Source: Gemmatimonadaceae bacterium
GTDB lineage: Bacteria > Gemmatimonadota > Gemmatimonadetes > Gemmatimonadales > Gemmatimonadaceae
Reading direction: 5' to 3'
DNA length: 64,000 bases
Assembly: GCA_036496605.1 (NCBI GenBank)
Contig: DASXKV010000006.1
Span: forward strand, 1-64,000
Shown here: piece after piece, positions 43,509 to 52,974 of the stretch
How the letters are laid out: every line of letters starts with the position of its first letter
Numbering within the stretch: the first letter of the stretch is position 1
Translations under genes and position numbers: made by a program
The notes under the pieces: model-generated
Seen by the model: the letters and a program-made list of their open reading frames with translations, nothing else
Told to the model about the DNA's origin: nothing
Database searches by the model: none

Positions 43509-46015
43509 TCCGCGCGCAATGCCTCCGCAGGGCTCACGCGCGCCGCGCGGCGCGCCGGGAGAAAGCTCGCCACCGCAACGACGCTGAGTACTATCGCCGT
43601 CGCAATGATCAGAATCCAGGGATCGCTCGGACTGATCCCGACGAGCAGCGAATGTAGAACGCGCGTCGTCGCGAGCGCGACGACGAGGCCGAACACGGCT
43701 CCGATCACGCCGAGCCGGAGTGCCTGAACGACGATGCGTCCGCTCACGCTCGACGGCCGCGCGCCGAGCGCAATGCGCACGCCAATCTCGCGTCGGCGCT
43801 GGCTGACGACGAACGCAATCGCGCCGAACACGCCGATCGCGCTGAGCAGGAGTGCCATCGCCGCCGAGATCCCGAGGAGCAGCGTCGCGAACGAGACGCG
43901 CGCCATCGACCGCGCGACGATGACGCTCATCGGCTCGAGGTTCGCGATCGGAACATGCGGGTCGAGCTCGCTGACCGCGCGACGGATGCCATCGGTGAGC
44001 GCGAGGGGGTTGTCACTGTGCGTGCGGATGACGACCCGCACGTAGTTTGGTGGCGACCAGAGATGCGTGCCCGTCGCTGGGATGAGCGGATAATAAATGA
44101 TCGGCTGCGGCGGCTGGTCAAGCCCTTGGTCCCGCACATCGCCGGCGACGCCGACGACGCGATAGAACGGCGGCTGGGTCGAATTCGAGATCGTCTTGCC
44201 GAGGGCCTCCTCGCCGGGCCAGACGCGGTGCGCCAGCGTTTCACTGATGACAACGCCCGCCGTCCCCTGCTCCGTCTCGGTCCACGTCGGCACTCGGCCG
44301 CGCACCGGAATGCGCATCGCCGCGAAGTAGGTCGGAGCCACGTGCGGCTTCGGGACGCACGGCGCTGACTCGCCGCGGCCGAGCGGTTTGTCTTCCGCAA
44401 AGATCAACGCGCAGGCCGCGCCCGAGAACTGATCGAGTGGAAGCGATTCCGTGATGCCGACCGCGGTCACGCCCGGCATTCCCGCGAGCCGTTCGTTGAG
44501 CCGGCGATAGAAAGTCTCGACGCTCTGATAATCCTGGTACGTGCTGCGCGGCAACGCGATGGTAAAGGTCGCGACGCCGGACGGATCGAAGCCGGGCCGC
44601 GCATTGCGCAGGTTACGAAAGCTCTGAACAAGGAGCGCTGCGTCCGCGAGAAGTACGAGCGCGAGCCCGACCTGGCCGACGAGTAACACGTCACGTGTCG
44701 CGAGCTGTCTTCGCGACGCCGTCGTTCCACGCGCTCCCTCGCGGGCGCCGAGGTCCGCGCGCTCGCGCCGAAAGCTCGGTACGACGCCGAAGACGAGCCC
44801 GATGCACAGCGACAGCCCGGCCGCGAAGACAATGGTTGTGATGTCGAGATGCACCTCGGCCAAACGCGGAATGCTCGAAGGCGCGATCGATAGCAGCAGC
44901 TGAATTCCGTTCCAGGCAAGCGCCAGTCCTATTGCACCGGCGGCGAGCGCGATGAGCAGGCTCTCACCGAGATAGTGAAGCGTCACATATAACCGCGACG
45001 CACCGAGCGCGCGACGAATTGCCACTTCGCGCTGCCGGAACTCGAGGCGCACCAGAAAGAGATTCGCTACATTGGCGCAGGCGATCAACAGCACGAGGCC
45101 GACCGACGCGAGCAGGATCCAGAGTACTCCGCCGATGTTTCCCAGGATCTCATCACGCGCCGAGATCACGTCGGCGGTGAAATGGTAGTTGCGCATGAAG
45201 GCCGGCGAATAGGCGCCGGGGAAGAGCTCGGAAAAGCGCCGCGTGATCGCCTGCAGGTCACGTTGCGCGTCGGCAATCGTTACGCCCGGTCTGAGCCGGC
45301 CAATCGCGCTCAGCCCGTGATCGTTGACTGGAGGCGCGAGCGAGTCGATCGGCAGCGGAAACCATAGATCGACGCGCTCGTCGGGAAGCTCCATGCCGCT
45401 CGCCATCACGCCGATCACCGTCATGCGCGACCCTTCGACCGTAATCGGCTTACCGACGATGTTCGGATCGCCGCCATAGCGGCGTTTCCAGAGGTCGTTG
45501 CCGATCACGACGACGCTGGGCATGCCCGGATGGTCGTCGGCGCTGGTGATCGGACGTCCCATCGCGGTGCGCAAGCCGAGGATCCGCACGAGACTCGCGC
45601 TCGCAAATGCTCCCGGCACACGCTCGGCGTCACCTTGGTCGGTGATCGCCGGCTGCCACGAGCTGAAGGCGCCGATATCCTCGAACGTGTGGTTGTGCCG
45701 CCGATACTCGAAGTATCCCGCCACCGACACGCCCCAGAACCCAGTGGCGGTCTTGCCCGAGACGGAACTCCGGATCTTCACGAGTTGATTGGCATCCGGA
45801 TACGGCAGCGGCCGGAGCACGACGCGGTCGAGCACCGTGAAGATCGCCGTCGTCGCACCGATCCCGAGCGCCAGCGTGAGCACCGCGACGATGCTGAAGA
45901 TCGGGCTCCGCGCGAGGGCACGGGCTGCGTGACGCAGCTCGCGACCCACAGCGTCGATGACGTCCATGCGCCGTTGTTGGCTGAGGATACGCCCGTAGCG
46001 CGACCAGCGTGACAC
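43505..46015 (-). CDS. ADOP-type duplicated FtsX/MacB permease (3 of 4)
   Basis: An 836-residue permease of the same family: ELRHAARALARSPIFSIVAVLTLALGIGATTAIFTVLDRVVLRPLPYP, a first FtsX module with VGLVLLIACANVANLFLVRLEFRQREVAIRRALGA and a final module RREIGVRIALGARPSSVSGRIVVQALRLGVIG. It is upstream of, and coupled to, permease 2. The start may instead be at 45967 (MDVIDAVGREL), which fits the family length better. The second motifs differ enough from permease 2 that this is not a recent tandem duplication. Confidence 0.9.
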   Translation of the reverse strand: MSRWSRYGRILSQQRRMDVIDAVGRELRHAARALARSPIFSIVAVLTLALGIGATTAIFTVLDRVVLRPLPYPDANQLVKIRSSVSGKTATGFWGVSVAGYFEYRRHNHTFEDIGAFSSWQPAITDQGDAERVPGAFASASLVRILGLRTAMGRPITSADDHPGMPSVVVIGNDLWKRRYGGDPNIVGKPITVEGSRMTVIGVMASGMELPDERVDLWFPLPIDSLAPPVNDHGLSAIGRLRPGVTIADAQRDLQAITRRFSELFPGAYSPAFMRNYHFTADVISARDEILGNIGGVLWILLASVGLVLLIACANVANLFLVRLEFRQREVAIRRALGASRLYVTLHYLGESLLIALAAGAIGLALAWNGIQLLLSIAPSSIPRLAEVHLDITTIVFAAGLSLCIGLVFGVVPSFRRERADLGAREGARGTTASRRQLATRDVLLVGQVGLALVLLADAALLVQSFRNLRNARPGFDPSGVATFTIALPRSTYQDYQSVETFYRRLNERLAGMPGVTAVGITESLPLDQFSGAACALIFAEDKPLGRGESAPCVPKPHVAPTYFAAMRIPVRGRVPTWTETEQGTAGVVISETLAHRVWPGEEALGKTISNSTQPPFYRVVGVAGDVRDQGLDQPPQPIIYYPLIPATGTHLWSPPNYVRVVIRTHSDNPLALTDGIRRAVSELDPHVPIANLEPMSVIVARSMARVSFATLLLGISAAMALLLSAIGVFGAIAFVVSQRRREIGVRIALGARPSSVSGRIVVQALRLGVIGAVFGLVVALATTRVLHSLLVGISPSDPWILIIATAIVLSVVAVASFLPARRAARVSPAEALRAE

Positions 46016-46125
46016 CTCGGCGGCGAGCTGACGGCGGCCCGCAGTCGTTAGGCGATTTACTGGAATGGTTCAGGTAAGGTGCGCATGTCCACGCTAGCTG
46101 TCAAGAAGACGGGGTCGTCGTTAGG

Positions 46126-46377
46126 CTAGTGCCCGTATCTGATCGGCTTGCGCACGAGCGCGGCGGTGAGAAGCAGATTGCCCAGCTGCTCGATCGGGAG
46201 CTCTGCCCAGCCGTTCGGCGGCGGCATCAACCGTCGCTTCTCGGTTGAGCTCTCAAAGCAGAGCCAACCCTCTCGGTATCCTTCCGGCAGGGAATCGGCC
46301 GAACGCCACTCACTCGACGCCGGATTCACCTCGTACACCATCCACTCGACACCCGCAGCATCGCGGATCTGACGCAT
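46126..46377 (-). CDS. Small conserved protein, paralogue of the one at 62187
   Basis: An 83-residue protein (RQIRDAAGVEWMVYEVNPASSEWRS, then GWLCFESSTEKRRLMPPPNGWAELPIEQLGNLLLTAA). It shares with the protein at 62187-62429 the order: D-x-x-G-x-x-W-x-V-x-E-V, (L/I)-x-F-E-S, K/R-R-(L/V), P-x-x-W, and a C-terminal L-rich helix. It is soluble, without signal, of unknown function. It lies between the ADOP genes and a helical protein, and the stop is close to a CCTAACG heptamer (46119). Confidence 0.7.
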   Translation of the reverse strand: MRQIRDAAGVEWMVYEVNPASSEWRSADSLPEGYREGWLCFESSTEKRRLMPPPNGWAELPIEQLGNLLLTAALVRKPIRYGH

Positions 46378-46502
46378 CGCGCTCTCCGATCAGAAGGGCC
46401 CAACGCTGCGAAGCGCCCGCAAGATCTGCTCCTTCATGCGCAGCACTGCGCGATTTCGAGTTCGGTCTCGAGCGCGGCAGGCGACTTGCGGGCACGGCCC
46501 GT

Positions 46503-46970
46503 GTGACCGACGCCACCAATCGCCTCAGCAACGACGACGCCATCTCGGCAATTCTTGCCGAGTGGCGGCGACGGCTCCGCGGAGAGTCGGATCTGGAGGC
46601 CCGCGAGGACCTGCGCGGCCGGCGCGAGCGTTCACTCACCCGCGCTCTGCTCGCGGTTGCCGACGCGCCGGAGAACTCGGCACAAGCCTCGGAATCCCTC
46701 AGCAAGTTGGCGATGATCGCCGCACTCTACGGCGTCGACCAGCCGCGCGAACGTCTCGATCCCGGGGCGCTATGCGAGGAGCTCAACCACCTGCGCCAGG
46801 CAGTGCGGCACTACGTGCGTCAGAAACGCCTCGAACCCGACGTCGCCACGAAGCGCATTCTCGCTTTCGACCGCGCACTGTCTGTCGCGATGCACGCAGC
46901 GCGAGCGGGAGAACACCAATGCGACAGCGGCGACAATTCCCTGCCGAGAGAATTAGAGGCCAGGGGCTAA
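46503..46970 (+). CDS. Stand-alone helical domain, RsbRD_N-like
   Basis: A 155-residue helical protein: AISAILAEWRRRLRGE, SLTRALLAVADAP, IAALYGVDQ, then LCEELNHLRQAVRHYV and KRILAFDRALSVAMHAARAGE. The layout (an initial xxILxxW helix, a central helix pair and a final LxxFDRALxxA helix) resembles the N-terminal RsbRD-like helical sensory domain of some kinases and stressosome proteins, here without a partner domain. The start is uncertain; I use the GTG at 46503. It converges with the synthase gene, 7 bp apart. Confidence 0.55.
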   Translation: MTDATNRLSNDDAISAILAEWRRRLRGESDLEAREDLRGRRERSLTRALLAVADAPENSAQASESLSKLAMIAALYGVDQPRERLDPGALCEELNHLRQAVRHYVRQKRLEPDVATKRILAFDRALSVAMHAARAGEHQCDSGDNSLPRELEARG

Positions 46971-46977
46971 GATCAGT

Positions 46978-49413
46978 TCAGCGCATCACCGCGCGGAGAC
47001 GATCCTTCCACGCGTCGTCAGCGACGAAGAGCGAATCCGGAAAGACACGGTACGACGCGAGCTGCGTGTAGATCGCCTCGCTGCGATAGGAATTGAGCCC
47101 GACGGCTGCCAGGTACTGGAGACGCAGGTTCCGATCGCGATTGATCGCCGCGCCCTCGAGCCAGGGTTTCAGTGTCGACCCGTCCCCAGCATACGTGGAG
47201 AAGAGCGCGATCGGCGAATCGAAGCCGACTTCGCCGAGCGATGCCGCGACCCCTGCATAACGAGGATTCCCGAAGCGCGCCGCCAGCGCGGCGATATCGA
47301 TGCGCGTCGTCTGGTTCTGCGCGAGCAGGACCAGATCATAGCCGCCGCCGTTGAAGTTGTTCGCCCAGACCGTGCCGTACGGAAAGACGGCAAGGAAAGT
47401 CGCGATCTCGCTTTTCACGGCGTCCGGCGTGCTCTCGTAGAGCGGAACCCATTGGGTCACGACGCCGCCCGGGTTGAGGTGCCGCTTTACGGCCTCGAAA
47501 TACTCGCGCGTGTAGAGCGACGCCGCGCCCTTGACCCACGGGTGAATCGGATCCGAGGTGATGACGTCGAATTTGTCGTGCGTCGTGAGAATGAAGCTGC
47601 GCGCGTCATCATAGACCATCGTCGTGCGCTTGTCATTAAGCACGTCGTTGTTCTGGTGCGTGAAATAGCCCGAGACGACACGCGGAATGAGCGGCTCGAT
47701 CTCGCAGATCGTTAGGCGCTCGACGTCGGGATACGGCACGAAGGAGCCGGCCGTCACGCCGGCACCGAAGCCGACGACGAGCACCGACGCCGGATGCGGG
47801 TGCACGAGCGCGGGCAGGTGCGCCAGCATCCGTTGCAGTCGCATGTCCTGCGGCAGCGTCGACGCCTCGACCTTGCCGCTGACGTGGAATTGCGTCGCAC
47901 CGCTGGACGTGAGCGTCGTCACCGCGACGCTCGAGTTCATTCCCTCGCCAACATAGCGCACGTCCACCTGACCCAGCCACGTCACCATGTACCGCCCGTA
48001 CGCGACGAGCAGTCCCGGGACGCTCGGCGTGGCGACACTGGCCAGCACGGCCAGCGTCACCGCCGCCGTCACCATCCCGATACGAGCGCGCCCGCCTAAC
48101 GACGTAACGAATACGGCCAGCGCCGCCAACGCCGCCAGCGCGACGAGCCATCGCTGCGCGTCCTGAGTTCCCAGCACCGGTACGAGCACCAGGCTGAACC
48201 CGAGCGCACCGACGATGCCGCCGACCGTATTCGCCGCGTACACGGCGCCGACGAACTGCGCGGCGTCGCCGCCATCGTGTGCCGCCGACGCGAGCGCAAG
48301 CGGGAAGCTCGCCCCCCAGAGACATGCCGCGGGTAGGACAACCCAGATACACCTCGTCAGGTCCAGTTGAAACGTGTACCAGGGACTTGGCGCGAGCGCG
48401 GGATTGATCGGCCAGTACGGAAGTGCGCTCCCGATCATCGCCGCCGCGAAGAGGATCGCAAGCACCTGAAGCAGCTGGCACGCGCCCAAAGCGAGACGCG
48501 GTCGCGCGACCGAACGGCCGATGGCCGCGCCGAACGCGCTGCCGATACCGAGCCCCGACAGGAAGACGCCGAGGATCATCGAGAAGGTGTACGTCGTCGC
48601 GCCAAGCATCAGGGACAGCAGTCGCGTCCACACGACTTCCGCGCCGAGGGCAGCCGCTCCCGAGAGGCCAATGACGAGATAGATCGCAGTATTCCGCGTG
48701 GTGCCTGACGCGCGGCGCCCGGTTGGCTCCAGCGGCGGCACGCCCGTTCGCTTCGCGACGCCGAACCCGACCCCCGCGACGATGAGATTGATCGCGAGCG
48801 CGGCGAGCGTCGTGATCGTGAGATCGTACACGCGCAGGAGATAGAAGCCGGCGAGGATGCTGCCGAATACCGCGCCGACGGTGTTCCCGCCGTACAGAAA
48901 GCCAATCCAGGCGACGCCGTCAGGGGTCGCGGCCACGGCGCGCGACGCCGCCGGCAGCGTCGCGCCCATGAGCACCGTCGGTGGAAGAAGGCATATGGCG
49001 CACACTACGGCCCGAATCAGGATCGCGAACGGCCCATGGCCGGCGATCGCCGAGTACACACCGCTCACCAGCGGCACCACCGCGAGCACGAAGAGTCCAC
49101 ATGCACCGATCCCGAGCTCGAGGAACGCATAGAGACGAAACGGGTGGATGACGCGCAATTTCGTTAGGCGCGGCAGAAGCAGACTGCCGACGCACATCCC
49201 GCCCATGTACGTGGAGAGCAGTACCGCGAGCGAGATCGCCGAGGAGCCGATCACCAGCTCGAGAAGTTGAAACCAGACGATCTCGTAGATGAGCGCCGCG
49301 ATGCCGCTCAGGACGAAGAGCGCGAGCAGAGCGCCGAGTGGTCGCGCGGGAGCGACGCCGGCAACGGGCGGCTCGAATCGGGTGACAGCGTGCTTGGCAA
49401 CTGTCTTCGGCAT
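46978..49413 (-). CDS. Fused membrane transporter-like/spermidine synthase-like protein
   Basis: An 811-residue fusion. The first about 500 residues have many membrane helices (GALLALFVLSGIAALIYEIVWFQLLELVIGSSAISLAVLLSTYMGGMCVGSLLLPRL), the MFS-like part of SpeE fusions. The C-terminal part is a spermidine-synthase-like methyltransferase fold: SVLVVGFGAGVTAGSFVPYPDVERLTICEIEP, FDVITSDPIHPWVKGAASLYTREYFE and LNPGGVVTQWVPLYES. The SDPIHPW segment replaces the usual substrate Asp motif, so aminopropyl transfer is uncertain. Encoded 5 bp after the mpl stop. Confidence 0.9.
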   Translation of the reverse strand: MPKTVAKHAVTRFEPPVAGVAPARPLGALLALFVLSGIAALIYEIVWFQLLELVIGSSAISLAVLLSTYMGGMCVGSLLLPRLTKLRVIHPFRLYAFLELGIGACGLFVLAVVPLVSGVYSAIAGHGPFAILIRAVVCAICLLPPTVLMGATLPAASRAVAATPDGVAWIGFLYGGNTVGAVFGSILAGFYLLRVYDLTITTLAALAINLIVAGVGFGVAKRTGVPPLEPTGRRASGTTRNTAIYLVIGLSGAAALGAEVVWTRLLSLMLGATTYTFSMILGVFLSGLGIGSAFGAAIGRSVARPRLALGACQLLQVLAILFAAAMIGSALPYWPINPALAPSPWYTFQLDLTRCIWVVLPAACLWGASFPLALASAAHDGGDAAQFVGAVYAANTVGGIVGALGFSLVLVPVLGTQDAQRWLVALAALAALAVFVTSLGGRARIGMVTAAVTLAVLASVATPSVPGLLVAYGRYMVTWLGQVDVRYVGEGMNSSVAVTTLTSSGATQFHVSGKVEASTLPQDMRLQRMLAHLPALVHPHPASVLVVGFGAGVTAGSFVPYPDVERLTICEIEPLIPRVVSGYFTHQNNDVLNDKRTTMVYDDARSFILTTHDKFDVITSDPIHPWVKGAASLYTREYFEAVKRHLNPGGVVTQWVPLYESTPDAVKSEIATFLAVFPYGTVWANNFNGGGYDLVLLAQNQTTRIDIAALAARFGNPRYAGVAASLGEVGFDSPIALFSTYAGDGSTLKPWLEGAAINRDRNLRLQYLAAVGLNSYRSEAIYTQLASYRVFPDSLFVADDAWKDRLRAVMR

Positions 49414-49418
49414 GGGTC

Positions 49419-50870
49419 TCAGCCTTGCCGCTTCTCGAGCTCGCCCAGAAGCGACGGAATGAATCCCCCGAATGCGCCATTGCTCATGACGAGCACCACG
49501 TCTCCACGCTTCGCTTCGTGCGCGACCCGGCTCACGATCTCACCCACGTCGGACGAGTAGTCGGCAACCATGCCCCGATGACGCAGCGCGTCGACGATGG
49601 CCGGCACGCTGAGCTGTTCGTTCGCCGGCACCTTGTCGTGTGGCTCCGGCACCTTGAGCGACACACGCTCGGCACCCTCGAATGACTCGGCGTATTCCTT
49701 TTGGTGGATGTTGCGGCGGCTCGTATTCGAACGCGGCTCGAAAACCGCCCAGAGACGGCGATCCGGATAACGCAGACGGATTGCATGAATCGTCTCGCGC
49801 ACCGCGGTTGGGTGATGCGCGAAGTCGTCGATGACGAGAACGCCGTTCGGCTCGCCGCGCGGTTCCTGACGCCGCTTCACGCCGCGGAACGAGGCGAAGC
49901 CCGCGGCGATCTGCGTACTCGTTAGGCCGAGCGATCGCGCGGCGGCGTAGACGCCCGCGGCATTCTCGACATTGTGACGCCCGGCCATCGGCAGGAGAAA
50001 GCGCGGCGCGCTGCCATCGGGCTCTCTGATCACGAAGTGCGCGCCCGACGCGTCGAAGCTCAGATCGTTTGCCGCGTAGTCGCCGGTGAATCCATAGGTG
50101 ACCACGTCCGCCCTTCCCTTCCGGGCGATCTCGATCGCGTTGGGGTAGCTCGAGCACACGGCGAGCGTACCATCGGCGGGGAGAACGTCTGCGAATTTCA
50201 CGAACGCCGACTCGTAATGCGGCATGTCGCGATAGATGTCGGCGTGGTCGAACTCGATGCTCGTGAGAATCGCCGTCTTGGCGCGATAGTGGAGGAACTT
50301 CGGTCCTTTGTCGAAATAGGCGGTGTCGTACTCGTCACCCTCGACGACCACGTACGGACCCGCGCCACAGCGAAAGTTGCCGTTGTAGTTGAGTGTCACG
50401 CCGCCAACGAGAAAGGATGGATCGGTCCCTGCAGCGACGAGCACGTGCGCCACCAACGCCGACGTCGTCGTTTTGCCGTGCGTGCCAACAACGACTACGC
50501 TGTGCTTGCCCGCGAGAATGAGCGATCCAAACGCCGCGGGGAAGCTCATCTGTGGAACGCGCCGCTCGCGGACTGCCGTCGCTTCCGGGTTCTCGCGTCT
50601 AATGACGTTGCCGATGATCACCAGGTCGGGCCGCGCACGATCGAGATTCTCAGCCGCGTAAGGCGTCATCACGTCGATTCCCCAGGCGCTCAACATGTCG
50701 CTCATGGGGGGGTAGACGTTTGCGTCGCTTCCCGTCACTGTATAGCCGGCGGCCTTGAGCATTCCTGCAAATGATCCCATCCCCGTGCCGGCGACGCCGA
50801 CGAGGTGGATGCGCTTGACGGAGTGCGGCGCGATGTCGTCCAGTACGAGCCCGTTGTCATTCATGGCCAT
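49419..50870 (-). CDS. mpl: UDP-MurNAc:L-Ala-gamma-D-Glu-meso-DAP ligase
   Basis: A 483-residue Mur ligase: MurC-like N-terminal nucleotide fold (RIHLVGVAGTGMGSFAGMLKAAGYTVTGSD), ATP P-loop VVVGTHGKTTTSALVAH (129-136), and the Mpl-diagnostic DEYDTAYFDKGPKFLHYRA. Further marks are AGRHNVENAAGVYAAA and the C-terminal DDFAHHPTAVRETI and FEPRSNTSRRNIHQKEYAESFEGA. It joins the recycled tripeptide L-Ala-gamma-D-Glu-meso-DAP to UDP-MurNAc in murein recycling, in the cytoplasm. This implies meso-DAP peptidoglycan in the organism. It is divergent from a signal-peptide protein at 50886. Confidence 0.95.
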   Translation of the reverse strand: MAMNDNGLVLDDIAPHSVKRIHLVGVAGTGMGSFAGMLKAAGYTVTGSDANVYPPMSDMLSAWGIDVMTPYAAENLDRARPDLVIIGNVIRRENPEATAVRERRVPQMSFPAAFGSLILAGKHSVVVVGTHGKTTTSALVAHVLVAAGTDPSFLVGGVTLNYNGNFRCGAGPYVVVEGDEYDTAYFDKGPKFLHYRAKTAILTSIEFDHADIYRDMPHYESAFVKFADVLPADGTLAVCSSYPNAIEIARKGRADVVTYGFTGDYAANDLSFDASGAHFVIREPDGSAPRFLLPMAGRHNVENAAGVYAAARSLGLTSTQIAAGFASFRGVKRRQEPRGEPNGVLVIDDFAHHPTAVRETIHAIRLRYPDRRLWAVFEPRSNTSRRNIHQKEYAESFEGAERVSLKVPEPHDKVPANEQLSVPAIVDALRHRGMVADYSSDVGEIVSRVAHEAKRGDVVLVMSNGAFGGFIPSLLGELEKRQG

Positions 50871-50885
50871 GAAGCATAGCGACTG

Positions 50886-51548
50886 ATGCTGCGCTCCGTT
50901 TCGATCCTCTGCCTGCTCGCGCTACCTACCCTCGCTTCCGCTCAGTCGGATAGCAGCGCGCGACCGCGAAGTCCGCTGTGTTGGCGCGGAAAACCGGAGC
51001 CGCGGTGCGGATCGTTCTGGATCACGGAGATGAGCGGTGAGTACGCGTTTGCCACCACGCAAACTCACTACACGCTGAGCTCCGGACCGTACGTCGACTC
51101 GTTCAGAGTCCCGGATGTAAGCTCGCAGCTTCTCTGGACCGTTGGGCCCATGTTCAACACCGGCCCAACGCGAGCGCTTGGCGGAACGATTTCCGCGGGC
51201 TTGGTGAGCGAGGGTGCGCGCATCGCCGTCGAGGCGCGGCGGCGTTACTGGATGTCTCCGACGAGCGCGGTCGATGTCTCGGGGGGCGCTCTACGCATGG
51301 ACGTACCGATGGTGCCCAACAACATCGATCATAGTCCGTATGGCGTGACGGCCGGTGTCTACGTCGTAGGCGGAGACCTCATTCACCTCAACGGGCACGT
51401 TGACGCGCTATTGACGGGCGGCCGAGTACGCGCCGCGGGAACGGTCGGCGGCGGACTGGGAAGCTATCCGGCGCTGGGAGCAACGCTGCTGTTCGGCGTA
51501 CTGACGCTGGCGGTGATTGCGGCGTTCGCGAGCAACGGGGACTTCTGA
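50886..51548 (+). CDS. Hypothetical secreted protein with a C-terminal membrane segment
   Basis: A 220-residue protein with an N-terminal signal (SVSILCLLALPTLASAQ) and Cys-containing PLCWRGKPEPRCGSFWITEMSGEYAF. It has a beta-rich middle and a hydrophobic C-terminus (ALGATLLFGVLTLAVIAAFASNG). The pattern suggests a small outer-membrane or anchored beta protein. No family recognised. The start lies 15 bp upstream-divergent of mpl. Confidence 0.65.
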   Translation: MLRSVSILCLLALPTLASAQSDSSARPRSPLCWRGKPEPRCGSFWITEMSGEYAFATTQTHYTLSSGPYVDSFRVPDVSSQLLWTVGPMFNTGPTRALGGTISAGLVSEGARIAVEARRRYWMSPTSAVDVSGGALRMDVPMVPNNIDHSPYGVTAGVYVVGGDLIHLNGHVDALLTGGRVRAAGTVGGGLGSYPALGATLLFGVLTLAVIAAFASNGDF

Positions 51549-51557
51549 GCGCGCTGC

Positions 51558-52079
51558 CTAACGAACGAGCTGGAAGGTATTCGAGACCTCCTCGTCCGTG
51601 GGCAGCTGAGCGCGCGTGATCACCGGATGGCTCGGCTCGCCAGCCGCGCCGTGGAAGACTTCCCAGAGAACGCGGTACGTCCCCGGAACCTCGTTCACCG
51701 CGAAGCGCGGCAGGTAATTGGTACCCGGCATGCCCGCGATGACCTGAAAGACGTACTCGTAGGTCGTGTTGTTGGCGATCTTGAGAGGCGTCTCCTCACA
51801 GGCGAGCACATTCGGCTGGAACGCGATGACCCACTTGTCGCCAACCTGCTTCTGCAGTCGCGGTGGCTGCGGCCCCTGGCACATCGGCAAGTAGACTGGC
51901 CCGCCGGTGGAGTTGCGGTACGTCATCCGAATCGTTAGGTGCGCGAGCCCATTCGCCTCGCTCACCGTGTAGATCGGTGAGTCGGTTCGAATGGGCTCGG
52001 TGGTCGGGTATGCCATCCGCGCACCGGCGCAACCAAGGCCTGCTGCCAAAGGGAGCAGAAGTATCGGCGAATAACGCAT
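51558..52079 (-). CDS. Lipoprotein of unknown function
   Basis: A 173-residue lipoprotein: signal SPILLLPLAAGLGCAG with lipobox LGC (Cys17). The mature part has a beta-rich, Ig-like layout (AHLTIRMTYRNSTGGPVYLPMC, WVIAFQPNVLACEETPLKIANNTTYEYVFQV, GTYRVLWEVFH). Two Cys may form a disulfide. I use the start at 52079; the frame is open upstream to 52271, where it overlaps the DUF4349 gene. The C-terminal codons hold a CCTAACG. Confidence 0.72.
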   Translation of the reverse strand: MRYSPILLLPLAAGLGCAGARMAYPTTEPIRTDSPIYTVSEANGLAHLTIRMTYRNSTGGPVYLPMCQGPQPPRLQKQVGDKWVIAFQPNVLACEETPLKIANNTTYEYVFQVIAGMPGTNYLPRFAVNEVPGTYRVLWEVFHGAAGEPSHPVITRAQLPTDEEVSNTFQLVR

Positions 52080-52156
52080 GGAATGCTCTCGACTGATCCT
52101 ACTGTCGCTAAGCGAGCACCGTGCCGGGCCGGGTTGGAATTGCCTAAGGGAGGCTA

Positions 52157-52186
52157 GGAGGGCGAGCCCTTTCAGCTCGCTCCTCC
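52157..52186 (-). terminator. Hairpin after the DUF4349 gene
   Basis: A stem of GGAGG-GCGAGC with GCTCGC-T-CCTCC (one bulged T) around a 7-base loop, 15 bp downstream of the minus-strand gene ending at 52201. There is no T-run, so strength is uncertain. Confidence 0.55.
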
Positions 52187-52200
52187 AAGCAGTTCCGCCG

Positions 52201-52884
52201 TCACTTGACGAACAACCGCCCGATCCCTCGCCCGATCGCGCTGAAAAACACCGATATCGGGCCGGGCTCACGCTTCTTGCTGAACTCCGCGTTCAGCTCC
52301 GCGAGCGCCGATGTGTTCTTCAGATGATCGAGCCGGTGCTCGAGGCTGTCGATGTCCCCCTGCACCCGCGCAAGCTCGCGCTCGAGCGTGAACACGTCGC
52401 TCATATTGACGGCTTTCTCGAGCAATGTCCGGAGCTGATCGCGTTCGGTGGACAGACTCGTGATGCGGGCCTCGACGTCGATCGACTCCTCGGTGACGTC
52501 CTGGGACGACACCTTACGCGACTTCACCGTGCCGAGCTGCGAGAGTGAATCGAGCGCGACATCGAGCTTGGGCTCCGGCACTCGCATCGAGACACTGACC
52601 CGTCGCTCGTCCCGCGACTCGCTGGCGATGTAGCCGCCGAGCGATTCCGTGAGGCTGCGGGTACGAACGACCGGCGGCGTGAGGTCCTCCACTTCCTCGG
52701 AGAGATCACCACGTCTGACGAGCATGCGTTGCGCCGGCTCCAGGCGAATCGAGCCCACCCCTGCCGGGGCGACCGAGGCGCCGGGTCCCAGCACGGGCGC
52801 TCCGGCGCGTTGGGCGATATGACATCCGGCGGCAGCGAGTACCACTACGACAGCGAACGCGGGGCGAAACACGGAACGAGTCAT
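52201..52884 (-). CDS. DUF4349-domain lipoprotein
   Basis: A 227-residue protein with lipobox LAAAGC (Cys21). The DUF4349 domain has MLVRRGDLSEEVEDLTPPVVRTRSLTESLGGYIASES, RVSVSMRVPEPKLDVALDSLSQLGTVKSRKVSSQDVTEESIDVEARI, and a coiled-coil (DQLRTLLEKAVNMSDVFTLERELARVQGDIDSLEHRLDHLKN). The C-terminal hydrophobic PISVFFSAIGRGIGRLFV may be a membrane segment. Function of the family is unknown; it is a common envelope lipoprotein. Confidence 0.88.
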   Translation of the reverse strand: MTRSVFRPAFAVVVVLAAAGCHIAQRAGAPVLGPGASVAPAGVGSIRLEPAQRMLVRRGDLSEEVEDLTPPVVRTRSLTESLGGYIASESRDERRVSVSMRVPEPKLDVALDSLSQLGTVKSRKVSSQDVTEESIDVEARITSLSTERDQLRTLLEKAVNMSDVFTLERELARVQGDIDSLEHRLDHLKNTSALAELNAEFSKKREPGPISVFFSAIGRGIGRLFVK

Positions 52885-52974
52885 AGAGCACCTCCCATAC
52901 GGTTAGGGTGCACGCGACAGCGCCCGTGGTACACGTACGGAGATTGAGGGTTTCACCGAGTCGTTCTGCTTGGC

